From CAYYJR01 sp964472305 (GTDB taxonomy: Bacteria > Armatimonadota > Hebobacteria > CAIYQO01): a stretch of DNA of 64,000 bases. The translations under genes and the position numbers were made by a program. This document shows, one piece after another, positions 36,903-45,639 of the stretch. Numbering within the stretch: the stretch's first letter is position 1; every line of letters starts with the position of its first letter. Below the pieces are notes generated by a model. The model had not been told where the DNA came from. It saw nothing but the letters and a program-made list of their open reading frames with translations, and did not search any database. The DNA lies in the NCBI GenBank assembly GCA_964472305.1, contig CAYYJR010000003.1, forward strand, positions 186,001-250,000. The letters are read 5' to 3'.

Positions 36903-37757
36903 ATGAGAATCTGGTTGATCTGCTGCCTGTTGGCGCTAAGCTTCTCGCTGGCGGCGCAAGCGTACCGCCTGCAATACCGCGACCCCATGGGTGCCGTGCG
37001 GAATTATACCGTGCGCTCGGCCATGCACAGCAATATCGAGATGCACAACGCGACCATCCCCACCGCGGTCACTTCGACCTACACCATGCTGGAGCGGGTG
37101 ACGAGTATCGGGGTAGACGGTGCATCGATCGCGGAGGAGGCGAAGGACGGCATCATTGCATCGATGGTCACGTTACCCGGGGTGAAGATCCCACGGACCA
37201 TCGAGCAAGCGTTCCCCGCATATACCATGACCTACACCCGCACCCCACTGGGCACCGTCAGCAACATGCAGACGAACAGCCTCATCGGCAACACGGACGA
37301 TCCAACCGACGCGCTGGCCGGCATGATCCGGCATCCAGGCACCGGCATTGCATTTCCGGAGAAGGATGTCCATATCGGCGATACCTGGGACGGGGTCATG
37401 ACCATGCCGCTGGGTGACGGCATGACCGTCAATCTGTCAATGCATTACACCCTGGTCGGCACAAGAGTCGTGGACGGTAAATCCTACCTGAAGATCCACT
37501 GCGACCAGATTATGACCCTGCCCATCACGCGGACGAAACTTACCACGCCGGATCGTCAGGTGATACCCGTAATTATGTGCCTCACCCTGCAGGGAAGCTC
37601 GGATTCGCTGTTCGACGAGGCGATGGGGGAATACTACAGCAGCTTCGTCACGCTGATCGGGAACTATGATATGCGGATCACCGATACCCATCCCGTGACC
37701 ATTCATGCCCCCGTCAAAATGTATATGGCGATGACGAAAGCGACCCCCACGCCATAA
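36903..37757 (+). CDS. Secreted protein of unknown function, tandem paralogue 1
   Basis: 284 aa. Signal peptide MRIWLICCLLALSFSLAAQA, then a beta-rich mature part: YRLQYRDPMGAVRNYTVRS, repeated strands with alternating Thr/Met/Val, the landmark DVHIGDTWDG near residue 160, and MHYTLVGTRVVDGKSYLKI. The same order of blocks occurs in the next gene, so they are duplicates. The IGDTW plus NYTLVG layout recalls the DUF6263-type families of exported beta proteins. Met/Thr-rich with no catalytic residues evident. Shorter in-frame starts are unlikely because the signal peptide begins at this ATG. Confidence 0.7.
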   Translation: MRIWLICCLLALSFSLAAQAYRLQYRDPMGAVRNYTVRSAMHSNIEMHNATIPTAVTSTYTMLERVTSIGVDGASIAEEAKDGIIASMVTLPGVKIPRTIEQAFPAYTMTYTRTPLGTVSNMQTNSLIGNTDDPTDALAGMIRHPGTGIAFPEKDVHIGDTWDGVMTMPLGDGMTVNLSMHYTLVGTRVVDGKSYLKIHCDQIMTLPITRTKLTTPDRQVIPVIMCLTLQGSSDSLFDEAMGEYYSSFVTLIGNYDMRITDTHPVTIHAPVKMYMAMTKATPTP

Positions 37758-37804
37758 CCAATGGCTTTTCGTCGCGATGTCCATCTGCCTCCCGCGATCA
37801 CCCG

Positions 37805-37813
37805 TGTTATAAT
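37805..37813 (+). promoter_or_regulatory. Extended -10 promoter of the second secreted paralogue
   Basis: TGtTATAAT about 140 nt before the ATG at 37955: a perfect extended -10 with no good -35. It gives the second paralogue its own transcript. Confidence 0.5.
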
Positions 37814-37954
37814 AGCGATAGTATTACTTGGACAGGGACCGGACATCCTGGCCGCCGCCGGCGTGCGGTGCCGTGTGATCCGGTGACCTGTCCGGCCGTT
37901 CTGCCGTCTCCCCTGCCGGCGGAACGGCCGCATCGATTCGGAAAGGAGGTTTGC

Positions 37955-38806
37955 ATGAAACTCTGGACCGTCACGTGCCTGGCGCTGGTGCTGGGTATGT
38001 CGCTCACCGCGCAGGCGTATCTGTTACAGTTGCGCGACGCCGTGGGCACGGTACGCACCTATGCGAATAATATGACGATGACCGGCGATTTCGCCATGGG
38101 CACGATCACCATGCCGATCAAAGGCACCGTCACCTTCACCACGGTCGAAAGTGTCACCGGTATCTCCACGGACAACACCGCCGCTGTGATCTCCTCGTCA
38201 CAAAAAGACGGCATGATGACGCTAGAACTGCCCAGCATGACCGGCGAGGAGGATACACAAACCGTCCAACAGCCCATGCCCAAACTCGCCATGACCTTCA
38301 ACCGCACGCCGCAGGGGAAGATCAGCAACCTGAAGTTGAGCATGGATGGGCGCGCCATGGAAGGCAGTCCGCTCGATGTATTCACCAATCCGATGGAGGA
38401 TATCGGCGTCGACCTGGAGTTCCCCAACCGGGAACTGAATATCGGCGATACCTGGACGGCCAAGCAATCCGTCGCGCTCGGGGGCGGGGCGATACTCAAC
38501 GCCACCGGGAATTACACGCTGGTCGGCACGGAAGTGGTGAATGGCGTCACCTGCCTGAAGATTCAATGCAGCGTCACCGCCGGCACGACCGCCATGCCCG
38601 TCAGCACCCCGCTGGGACCCCAGACCATGACTATGTCGATGCTGGGCACGACCACCACGCTGTTCGACCCGCGCGCCGGCGAGACGGTTAGCGGCACCCA
38701 ATCGCTGACGATCATGGTGGATATGAAATCAATCGGCGATGATCCCACCGTCGCAAAAACCAACCTGAAGTTAAACGGCACGATCACGAAGGTGCCAAAT
38801 ACGTGA
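37955..38806 (+). CDS. Secreted protein of unknown function, tandem paralogue 2
   Basis: 283 aa. Signal peptide MKLWTVTCLALVLGMSLTAQA directly followed by YLLQLRDAVGTVRTYANNM, aligning block by block with the upstream paralogue (YRLQYRDPMGAVRNYTVRS). The shared middle is ELNIGDTWTAKQSVAL and NYTLVGTEVVNGVTCLKIQ, and the end is a run of beta strands. It has a strong ribosome site, AAAGGAGG, 7 nt before the ATG. Divergence between copies is high outside the conserved blocks, suggesting an old duplication. Function unknown; an envelope or extracellular beta-sandwich or lipid-binding-like fold is possible. Confidence 0.7.
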   Translation: MKLWTVTCLALVLGMSLTAQAYLLQLRDAVGTVRTYANNMTMTGDFAMGTITMPIKGTVTFTTVESVTGISTDNTAAVISSSQKDGMMTLELPSMTGEEDTQTVQQPMPKLAMTFNRTPQGKISNLKLSMDGRAMEGSPLDVFTNPMEDIGVDLEFPNRELNIGDTWTAKQSVALGGGAILNATGNYTLVGTEVVNGVTCLKIQCSVTAGTTAMPVSTPLGPQTMTMSMLGTTTTLFDPRAGETVSGTQSLTIMVDMKSIGDDPTVAKTNLKLNGTITKVPNT

Positions 38807-38845
38807 TGGGAGGACGCTCCCGCTCACATCACACCCTCGCGTGCG

Positions 38846-39769
38846 TCACGCACCCTCCGCCTGTTCGCGGGCGTGATAGGAGGAGCGCACAAGCGGAGCG
38901 GATTCGACGTGGCGGAAGCCCAGTGCGGCGCCGATGGCGGCGAAGCGGGTGAACTCCTCCGGCGCGTAGTATTTGTGCACGGGCAGGTGGCCGGTGGAGG
39001 GGCGCAGGTACTGCCCGATGGTGACGATGTCGCACGCCACGTCGCGCAGGTCGCGCAGCGCCTCCTCGATCTCCTCCTCCGTCTCGCCCAGCCCGAGCAT
39101 GATGCCTGATTTGGTGGTCAGGTCGGGCATGCCGGCCTTCGCCCGCGCCAGCAGTTCCAGCGAGCGGCGGTAATCGGCCTGCGGGCGCACCAGCGAATAC
39201 AGGCGCGCGACGGTTTCGATATTGTGGTTGAGCACGTCCGGGCGCGCATCGGCCACCGCCGCCAGTGCCGCGGCGTCTCCCTGAAAATCGGGGATCAGCA
39301 CTTCCACCCGGCAGTCGGGCAGCAACGCGCGAATGCGGCGGATGGTCTCCGCGAAGATGGCGGCGCCGCCGTCGGCCAGGTCGTCGCGCGTGACCGACGT
39401 CACCACCGCGTAGCGCAGGCGCAATGCCGCCACCGCCTCCGCCACGCGACGCGGTTCGTCCAGGTCGTGCTGGGTGGGCTGGCCGCTGGTGACCGCGCAA
39501 AAGGCGCAGCCGCGCGTGCACACGTCGCCCAGAATGAGGAAGGTGGCGGTACGCGCTTGCCAGCACTCGCCGATATTCGGGCAGCGCGCGCTCTGGCACA
39601 CCGTATGCAGACGCTGGTCGTGCACCAGTTGCTTCAAATCGCGATAGTTGTCCCCCACGGGCGCCGGCACCTTCAGCCAGGTGGGACGCGCGGCCGCAGA
39701 GCCGCACAGGCGGGGGTCATCGTCGCGATAGCGCCGGACGACCCGGATGGATTTCGTTGTTTCAGCCAC
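38846..39769 (-). CDS. lipA: Lipoyl synthase LipA
   Basis: Radical SAM enzyme inserting two sulfurs into octanoyl-lysine of lipoyl domains. 307 aa. The auxiliary cluster cysteines are C58, C63 and C69 (CQSARCPNIGEC); the radical SAM cluster cysteines are C84, C88 and C91 (CTRGCAFC). The C-terminal RSSYHA holds the Ser ligand. The start is a GTG at 39769 after GGGAG with 9-nt spacing. It is the last gene of the 2-oxoacid dehydrogenase operon, whose lipoyl protein it would modify. Confidence 0.97.
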   Translation of the reverse strand: MAETTKSIRVVRRYRDDDPRLCGSAAARPTWLKVPAPVGDNYRDLKQLVHDQRLHTVCQSARCPNIGECWQARTATFLILGDVCTRGCAFCAVTSGQPTQHDLDEPRRVAEAVAALRLRYAVVTSVTRDDLADGGAAIFAETIRRIRALLPDCRVEVLIPDFQGDAAALAAVADARPDVLNHNIETVARLYSLVRPQADYRRSLELLARAKAGMPDLTTKSGIMLGLGETEEEIEEALRDLRDVACDIVTIGQYLRPSTGHLPVHKYYAPEEFTRFAAIGAALGFRHVESAPLVRSSYHAREQAEGA

Positions 39770-39870
39770 GGTGGCATTCTCCCGGGAAAGCGTTGCCTGT
39801 GCCGAAGGACGGCAGACCGGCTTATTGTAACACAGTCATCGTCTTCACGGATGTCACTCCCGGCGAATCT

Positions 39871-40542
39871 TCACGCCGCAAACAACGCATCCGGGTCATG
39901 CAACGCCTGCACGACGGCGCCCATGAAGCGCGCGCCTTCGGCGCCGTCGGTCGCGCGATGGTCGCCGGAGAGGGTCAACGCGGCGCGGTGCTCGGTGATT
40001 AGTTCGCCATCGTGCATGACGAGCACGTCGCTGACGTTGCCCACCGCCAGGATGCCGACCTGCGGGGGAACAATGATGGCGGCGAAACTGTCCACCTGAA
40101 ACATGCCCAGGTTGGTGAGGGTGAACGTGGCGTCGTTGTATTCCTCGGCGCGCAGCGTGCCTTGCCGGGCGCGGGCTGCCAGGTCGCGGGTGCGTTTGGC
40201 CAGCACGCTGATCGGCATCCCCCGGCAATCCAGCACCGCGGGCGCCACCAGGCCGTCGTCCAACGCGATGGCGATGCCGATGTTGATGCGCTCCCGCGGC
40301 TCAAATTCACCATTGCGGAAATAACCGTTGAACTCCTGGTGTCGTTCCAATGCCAGCGCGACCGCCTTGAGCACGAGGTCGTTCACGGAGAGCGCCTCAC
40401 CCACCGCTTGCCCCATGTTGTACTCTTCGCGCCGATCCAGTGCGGCACTCATCTCCGCCCGCATCGTCAGGTAGTAATGCGGGATATGCGCTTTACTGAA
40501 CGTCATCAGGCGTGCAATCGCCTGGCGCATCGATGTCGCCAT
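39871..40542 (-). CDS. Stand-alone E2 catalytic domain of a 2-oxoacid dehydrogenase complex
   Basis: 223 aa, only the CAT-like acyltransferase core. MRQAIARLMTFSKAHIPHYYLT is the canonical beginning of an E2 core, and the active site is DHRATDGA (H195, D199). Lipoyl and peripheral-subunit-binding domains are missing. The lipoyl domain is a separate gene 48 bp upstream in the same reading frame, ended by a TGA; a good GGAGGGTGAC ribosome site precedes the ATG at 40542, so this is a real start rather than a sequencing break. The acyl group (acetyl, branched-chain) is undetermined. Confidence 0.88.
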   Translation of the reverse strand: MATSMRQAIARLMTFSKAHIPHYYLTMRAEMSAALDRREEYNMGQAVGEALSVNDLVLKAVALALERHQEFNGYFRNGEFEPRERINIGIAIALDDGLVAPAVLDCRGMPISVLAKRTRDLAARARQGTLRAEEYNDATFTLTNLGMFQVDSFAAIIVPPQVGILAVGNVSDVLVMHDGELITEHRAALTLSGDHRATDGAEGARFMGAVVQALHDPDALFAA

Positions 40543-40590
40543 GTCACCCTCCGGGAACGGGGTAAATCGCCATGTCCACTTCCCCAGTGC

Positions 40591-40836
40591 TCATTCTTCC
40601 TGTATCTCGGCGATTTTCTCGCCGACGGGAACGGTTTCGCCTTCGTGCCGAATGATTTTCGTCAGTGTACCGGTGGCGTATGACTCCACCTGCAGCGTCA
40701 CCTTCTCCGTCTCCACTTCCGCGATCGCCTCGCCGCGGGTGACGTGGTCGCCTTCGTGCTTCAACCAGCGCTGAAGGGTTCCTTCCTCCATATCGAAGCC
40801 CAATTGGGGCATGATGACATCGGTCATGGTCGGCAT
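40591..40836 (-). CDS. Stand-alone lipoyl domain protein
   Basis: 81 aa biotinyl/lipoyl domain: MPQLGFDMEEGTLQRWLKHEGD, the lipoylation lysine K45 in VETEKVTLQVES, and GETVPVGEKIAEI. It acts as the mobile swinging arm for E1 and E2, lipoylated via LipA encoded downstream. Ribosome site GGAGGATCTT. It is separate from the E2 catalytic domain and has no subunit-binding linker. It could alternatively be an H-protein-like carrier, but the operon context decides for the dehydrogenase complex. Confidence 0.92.
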   Translation of the reverse strand: MPTMTDVIMPQLGFDMEEGTLQRWLKHEGDHVTRGEAIAEVETEKVTLQVESYATGTLTKIIRHEGETVPVGEKIAEIQEE

Positions 40837-40857
40837 AAGATCCTCCGGGTCGATGAA

Positions 40858-41850
40858 TTACGCGGCACGGCGCTGCCGGCCTTGCAGCATGCTGGCCGCC
40901 GCGTCTGCCACCACCTCCGCACTGGGGATGGCCAGCCGCTCCAGCGTGCGGTTATACGGCATCGGCACCGCGGCACCGGCGACCCAGCGGATGGGCTGCT
41001 TCAGCTCATAAAACGCGGATTCCTGTAACTCGCTGATCACATCGCCGCCGATGCTGGTGCCTTTACCGGCTTCCTCCACCATTACCACGTGGTGTGTTTT
41101 GCTCACCGACTGCAGGATCGTCTCCCAATCCAGCGGCCGCAGTGAGCGCAGGTCGATCACCTCCGCAGCGATCTGCTGCTCGGCCAGCATCTCCGCCGCC
41201 TGCAGGCAGACATGGATCATGCGGGAGTAGCTGATGAGCGTGATATCCTTGCCTTCGCGTGGGATGGCCGCTTTCCCAATGGGCACGCGCACCAGCTTCT
41301 CCGGCACCTCACCCTTCCGGTTATACAGGGAGAAGTGCTCGGTGAAGAAGACGGGATTGCTGTCATCATACGCGGCGAGCAGCAATCCCCGGGCATCCGC
41401 CGGGGTGGACGGCGCCACCACCTTCAGCCCCGGCACCATGGCGTAATGCCCCTCAATATTCTGCGAATGCTGCGCGCCAAGTTGATTGCCCGATCCTGTG
41501 ACCGTGCGAATGATGAGTGGAACGGCAACCTTGCCGCCGGACATGGCATGGATCTTCGCCGCGTGGTTCACGATGGCATCGAAAGCCAGCAGGGAGAAGT
41601 TGATGGTCATAATCTCCACCACTGGTCGTGCCCCGGCCATCACCGCGCCGATGCCCGCGCTGACGAGGGCGGACTCGGAGATTGGCGTGTCGCGAATACG
41701 ATCGCTACCGAACTCTTCGAGAAATCCCTTGGTAATGGCAAACGCGCCGCCATACGCGGCAATGTCCTCGCCCATAAGAAACACCATGGGATCGCGCAGC
41801 ATCTCGCGCAATGCCTGGCGAATCCCATCACGATAGGTGATGATCGGCAT
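40858..41850 (-). CDS. 2-oxoacid dehydrogenase E1 component, beta subunit
   Basis: 330 aa, transketolase-like Pyr domain and C-terminal domain. Seen: the N-terminal YRDGIRQALREMLRDPMVFLMGEDIAAYGG, RDTPISESALVSAGIGAVMAGARPVVEIM, the SGNQLGAQHSQNIEG catalytic loop with His, VVAPSTPADARGLLLAA and DLRSLRPLDWETI. Pairs with the E1 alpha gene immediately upstream; together they bind TPP and decarboxylate a 2-oxoacid (pyruvate/acetoin type). No E3 gene in the window. Confidence 0.95.
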   Translation of the reverse strand: MPIITYRDGIRQALREMLRDPMVFLMGEDIAAYGGAFAITKGFLEEFGSDRIRDTPISESALVSAGIGAVMAGARPVVEIMTINFSLLAFDAIVNHAAKIHAMSGGKVAVPLIIRTVTGSGNQLGAQHSQNIEGHYAMVPGLKVVAPSTPADARGLLLAAYDDSNPVFFTEHFSLYNRKGEVPEKLVRVPIGKAAIPREGKDITLISYSRMIHVCLQAAEMLAEQQIAAEVIDLRSLRPLDWETILQSVSKTHHVVMVEEAGKGTSIGGDVISELQESAFYELKQPIRWVAGAAVPMPYNRTLERLAIPSAEVVADAAASMLQGRQRRAA

Positions 41851-41886
41851 ACTCGTCCGCTCCCGCCTTCCCCGCAGCGCGAATCT

Positions 41887-42858
41887 TCACGCCGCGTAGA
41901 CATCACGATACATGTCCGCCACCGTCGGCTCCGGACTCACCTCGGCAAAGCGCACCGCATCGTTGACAACCTCTTCCACCTCGCGGTCGATACTCGCCAG
42001 TTCATCCTCGCCGGCGACGGCATCCTCTAGCAGGCGATGACGATATGTGACCAGGGGATCGCGCGGGTGCCACTGCTCCTCTTCCTCGCGCGTACGATAA
42101 GTCACCGCGTCGGCCATCGAATGCCCCTTGTAACGATATGTCATTGCCTCGATCAGCGTAGGTCCACCCCCACGCCGTGCGCGCTCCACCGCTTCCAGCG
42201 TTATCCGATACACCGCTTCCACATCCATGCCATCAACCTGTTGCGATGCCATGTCGTAAATCTCCGCGTGCTTGTAGATCTCCGGCACCGCTGAGGCCTC
42301 ATGCAGCGGGGTGCCCATGGCATATTGATTGTTCTCACAGAAAAAGACCACCGGCAATTGCCACAACGATGCCATATTCATCGATTCGTGAAATACGCCT
42401 TCGTTCACCGCGCCATCACCGAAGAAGTCCAGGCACACCAGCTCTTGCTTGCGATACTGAATCCCCAGCGCGATGCCCATGCCGATGGGGATGCCGCCGC
42501 CGACAATGGCATAGCCGCCCATCAGCCGGTGCTGCGGACAGAACAGGTGCATGGAGCCGCCCATGCCGCCGCTGACGCCGGTCGCACGTCCGAACAACTC
42601 GGCCATCACCGCGCGTGGCGAACACCCCTTGGCCAGCGCATGCCCATGATCGCGATAGTGGGTGACAATGTAGTCATCGGCGTGCAGCGCACTGCCGGCC
42701 CCGACGGCACACGCCTCCTCACCGATATACAGGTGCAGGAAACCACCGATTTTGCCGCGCCCATACTGCTCACCCGCCATCTCTTCAAACCGACGGATGA
42801 GTACCATCTGCCGGTACATCGCCACGCGTTGTTCAGCTTGCAGCCCATCGATCGCCAT
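41887..42858 (-). CDS. 2-oxoacid dehydrogenase E1 component, alpha subunit
   Basis: 323 aa. The TPP-binding motif is GDGAVNEGVFHESMNMASLW ending in ENN. The N-terminal YRQMVLIRRFEEMAGEQYGRG, HYRDHGHALAKG, GGSMHLF and the phosphorylation-loop-like YRYKGHSMAD are typical of PdhA/AcoA. Sequence features fit pyruvate or acetoin dehydrogenase rather than the branched-chain type. The ATG at 42858 was chosen; GTGs at 42867 and 42870 and further upstream codons are alternatives. First gene of the operon, behind a strong terminator of the upstream unit. Confidence 0.94.
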   Translation of the reverse strand: MAIDGLQAEQRVAMYRQMVLIRRFEEMAGEQYGRGKIGGFLHLYIGEEACAVGAGSALHADDYIVTHYRDHGHALAKGCSPRAVMAELFGRATGVSGGMGGSMHLFCPQHRLMGGYAIVGGGIPIGMGIALGIQYRKQELVCLDFFGDGAVNEGVFHESMNMASLWQLPVVFFCENNQYAMGTPLHEASAVPEIYKHAEIYDMASQQVDGMDVEAVYRITLEAVERARRGGGPTLIEAMTYRYKGHSMADAVTYRTREEEEQWHPRDPLVTYRHRLLEDAVAGEDELASIDREVEEVVNDAVRFAEVSPEPTVADMYRDVYAA

Positions 42859-42969
42859 ATCCGTCACCACTCGCCCCGTTGAGATTGCCGTATCGCCTTC
42901 ACGGTAACGAAAATCCGGCGGCGCGGATAGGCGGAAAATCGACCCTTTGTGCACGCCTGAACACAAACG

Positions 42970-43001
42970 CCTCTCGGGATCGCCGGTGCGATCCCGAGAG
43001 G
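42970..43001 (-). terminator. Strong terminator between the DUF378 gene and E1 alpha
   Basis: A perfect 14-bp stem (42970-42983 with 42988-43001), loop CGGT, extended by A/T pairs; on the minus strand it is followed by CGTTTGTG. It isolates the dehydrogenase operon from the DUF378 genes. Confidence 0.8.
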
Positions 43002-43017
43002 TTTGTCGGTATGGCCT

Positions 43018-43260
43018 TTATGACGCCGCGGGTGCGGTGCCATAACGCGGTTCCGTGCTGACCTGCGGAACCAGGGTGAACAGTAACCACAAGCCGGACA
43101 CCCCGACCAGGGTATACACAATGCGGCTGAATGCGCTCAACGTGCCGTATCCATTGGCAAAAAGCGACGCAACCAGGTCATAACCGAACAGGCCTACCAG
43201 CAGCCAGTTCAGTGCGCCGATCACCACCAAAATGAGCGCGATCATGTTCAATGATCTCAT
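43018..43260 (-). CDS. DUF378 family small membrane protein
   Basis: 80 aa, two predicted membrane helices: ALILVVIGALNWLLVGLFGYDLVASLF (N-terminal) and SRIVYTLVGVSGLWLLFTLV. The first helix, with LNWLLVG, is diagnostic of DUF378 (YuzA-like). Function unknown. A second DUF378 gene lies just upstream on the same strand, and the two share IVY.LVGV.GL in the second helix. Confidence 0.9.
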   Translation of the reverse strand: MRSLNMIALILVVIGALNWLLVGLFGYDLVASLFANGYGTLSAFSRIVYTLVGVSGLWLLFTLVPQVSTEPRYGTAPAAS

Positions 43261-43353
43261 TAGAATTCCCTCTTCATTCAGATCGCTGAGCGAGCTTGCG
43301 GCTCGCGGGGGACGCCTGCCGCCTTACTCGCCGACCATGGCACCGCGGGTGCT

Positions 43354-43575
43354 TTACGGCGTTGCCGGGCTATACTGCCCCCGAGCCAGGCGGGTGAGAT
43401 AACTTCCGAGCTGGAATAATCCCGCCACCCCGACCAGGCTATAGACAATGCGCCCGGGCAGGCTGTCGCGCCCGAATAACTTACGCACCAGATCGAAATG
43501 CGACGTGCCAACCAGCAACCAGTTCAGTGCACCGACCACCATTAACAGGAATGAGGTCAATGAGGCTACGCGCAT
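43354..43575 (-). CDS. DUF378 family small membrane protein (tandem copy)
   Basis: 73 aa. Helix 1 is LLMVVGALNWLLVG and helix 2 GRIVYSLVGVAGLFQLG, the same layout as the next gene. The ATG at 43575 lies 6 nt after AAAGGAG; the in-frame ATG at 43581 abuts that site and cannot use it. Probably co-transcribed with the copy at 43018. Confidence 0.88.
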   Translation of the reverse strand: MRVASLTSFLLMVVGALNWLLVGTSHFDLVRKLFGRDSLPGRIVYSLVGVAGLFQLGSYLTRLARGQYSPATP

Positions 43576-43926
43576 CACCATCTCCTTTCATCGTGCGTGT
43601 GACATCACGATATAGTACAAACGTTCTCCCTGCGGCACGTCATGGGCAACCATCCGGCCTGCACGAATTATCCGACATATTTGGAGCAGATCGATGGTGA
43701 TCTGTATTCATCGGATGAAAAAGCGGTCTCAGGGGTAGCGAATTATGGAAAAATACCTGAGCGTCATTTTTCGGCAGCAATCACTTTTTTTCCGCGCGCC
43801 GGTGCCTGGGGATCACGGCGGTAATCCGCTTCACGATTTATTGGCAAACCGATCTATTGATGCTATACTAGTGAAAGGAAATCTGTTCCCGACAGACGGT
43901 CGGAAGCAGTCTTTGGGAATCAGCAC
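43576..43926. other. Intergenic region between DUF378 and the HTH-TPR regulator
   Basis: 351 bp, AT-richer than its surroundings, holding the regulator promoter and possibly that of the divergent DUF378 genes. I see no supported gene. Confidence 0.5.
43841..43869 (+). promoter_or_regulatory. Promoter of the HTH-TPR regulator operon
   Basis: TTGGCA (43841-43846), 17 bp, TATACT (43864-43869), about 57 nt before the ATG at 43927. Confidence 0.7.
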
Positions 43927-45639
43927 ATGCAAATCGATTTTTCAACGCGCGATGGACGGCGCCAACAAGGGAAACTGATCCAGCAGGCGGCGGAAGACGC
44001 CGGTCTTTCGCTGGAAGCATTAGCGCGCGAGATCGGTTGTTCACGCGCATTGATTTATCAATATGTCTCGGGCGCCACCCTCGCCCAACCCGATCGCATC
44101 CAGCAGATCGCCGAGCGCGCGGGCAAGCCGCTGCTCTACTTTTACGGCGGCGAGTCGGCCCCGGACAACATCATCGATCGCGTCGCCGGGCTGCAGACGC
44201 TGCTCGACGCGCAACTCAGTCCACCCGATCTGCAGGAAGCGTTGTCCACCTGCGAGCAGTGCATCGCGCTGGCTCGTCAGGCCGGTGAGGCGCGCAGCGA
44301 AGCGACAGCCCGACTGAAGCTGGTCGCCATTCTACTGCAGCAGGGGGAGGCGGCGCGCGCCCTGGCCGCCATCGAGCAGGCGTTGCCGTTGTTGCGCCAG
44401 CACCAGTTGACCGCGCACCAGCGCGTCCTCCAGCAAAACCGCGGTCACGCACTGGTCGCGCTCGGGCGCATGGATGACGCGGAAGCCTGTTTTCGCGAAC
44501 TCCTCGGCTGCGACGAGTGGACCACGCGCTGGCAGACGCTGGTGTCGCTGGCCGCGGTCGAGGAATCGCGCGGACGGTATTTCCGCGCGCTGGAGTTGTT
44601 GGACCAGGCACTGGGGTTGGTTGACTCCGCGCCCACCGCGCGCCAGGCGCAGGAGTTGCGGCTGTATGCCGCCGGCAACATGGCCAACGTGCACCTGGCC
44701 TGCGGCGATGCCGCCGCGGCCACCACCGAGGCGGAGAAGGCCCAGGAGTTGGCGGTGCTGCTGGCGAACCGGGATCAGTATATCGAAGGATTATTGACGC
44801 TGGGAGTATGCCGGCGCATTAGCGGACAGCTCGCGCAGAGCCGGGCGACGCTGGAATCGGCATTGCGCTGGGCGCGCCTGGCGGAGGACGCCGGTCGCGA
44901 GGCGCTGGCGGGCGCCGAACTGGCCGTCACTCTGATAGAAATGGGGCGGTTGGAGGATGGACGCGCGCTGGGGAAAGACGCGCTGCAACACGGCATCGCC
45001 ACCAATACCCGTCGCGCCGAGTTGACCGCACAACTGGCGCTGGCCACCGGTTACCTGCGTGCGGGATTCCCGCAGGACGGACGCTACCACGCCGCACAGG
45101 CGGCGGAAATCGGTGCCCACCTCGACCATCCGTATTTGCAGGCACAGGCGCTGGTGATTCTGGGTGAAGCGCACCGGGCGCGCCGTGATAACGAGGAGGC
45201 ACACCGCGCCTTCCACAGAGCCGCCACCCAGACCGAGACCATCGGCGCGCGCGGCATACACCTGCAGGCAACGCTCGGGTTAGCCCAGTTGGGCGAAGCA
45301 TGCGATGTCCCGGCCTTGCTCGCGCTGGCGCGGGCGCTGGGCGCGCCCGCGCTCCTCTGGGCCACGCTGTGCCTGGCCGGCATCCGGAACGAGGACATAG
45401 ACGATTTCGATGCCGCCGCCGCGTGCTATCGTGACGCCATTCAGGTATTGACGGCGTTGCGCGCGAACCTGGCCGCGGAGCCGACCGGCGACACCTATCT
45501 GGAAAACCGCGCGGCCTGGGAGCCATATCGCCGCCTGGCCGCCTTGTTGCGCCGGCGCGGCGAGTCGCCAGCAGCCGATGATATTATTGCTACGGCGGAA
45601 TGGCCCCCCCTCGCGCTGTCGCAAGAGGAGCCGGTATGA
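43927..45639 (+). CDS. HTH-TPR transcriptional regulator
   Basis: 570 aa. Residues about 24-55 form a Cro/C1-type helix-turn-helix (LSLEALAREIGCSRALIYQYVSG split by the recognition helix). From residue 80 to the end it is an array of TPR-like repeats (EALSTCEQCIALARQAGE, ARALAAIEQALPLLRQ, DDAEACFRELLG, RALELLDQALGLV, AAACYRDAIQVL), as in quorum-sensing RRNPP-like or SARP-adjacent regulators that bind peptides or protein partners. No ATPase (NB-ARC) motif. It overlaps the following lipoprotein gene by 4 nt (ATGA), so it may sense the envelope. Confidence 0.8.
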   Translation: MQIDFSTRDGRRQQGKLIQQAAEDAGLSLEALAREIGCSRALIYQYVSGATLAQPDRIQQIAERAGKPLLYFYGGESAPDNIIDRVAGLQTLLDAQLSPPDLQEALSTCEQCIALARQAGEARSEATARLKLVAILLQQGEAARALAAIEQALPLLRQHQLTAHQRVLQQNRGHALVALGRMDDAEACFRELLGCDEWTTRWQTLVSLAAVEESRGRYFRALELLDQALGLVDSAPTARQAQELRLYAAGNMANVHLACGDAAAATTEAEKAQELAVLLANRDQYIEGLLTLGVCRRISGQLAQSRATLESALRWARLAEDAGREALAGAELAVTLIEMGRLEDGRALGKDALQHGIATNTRRAELTAQLALATGYLRAGFPQDGRYHAAQAAEIGAHLDHPYLQAQALVILGEAHRARRDNEEAHRAFHRAATQTETIGARGIHLQATLGLAQLGEACDVPALLALARALGAPALLWATLCLAGIRNEDIDDFDAAAACYRDAIQVLTALRANLAAEPTGDTYLENRAAWEPYRRLAALLRRRGESPAADDIIATAEWPPLALSQEEPV

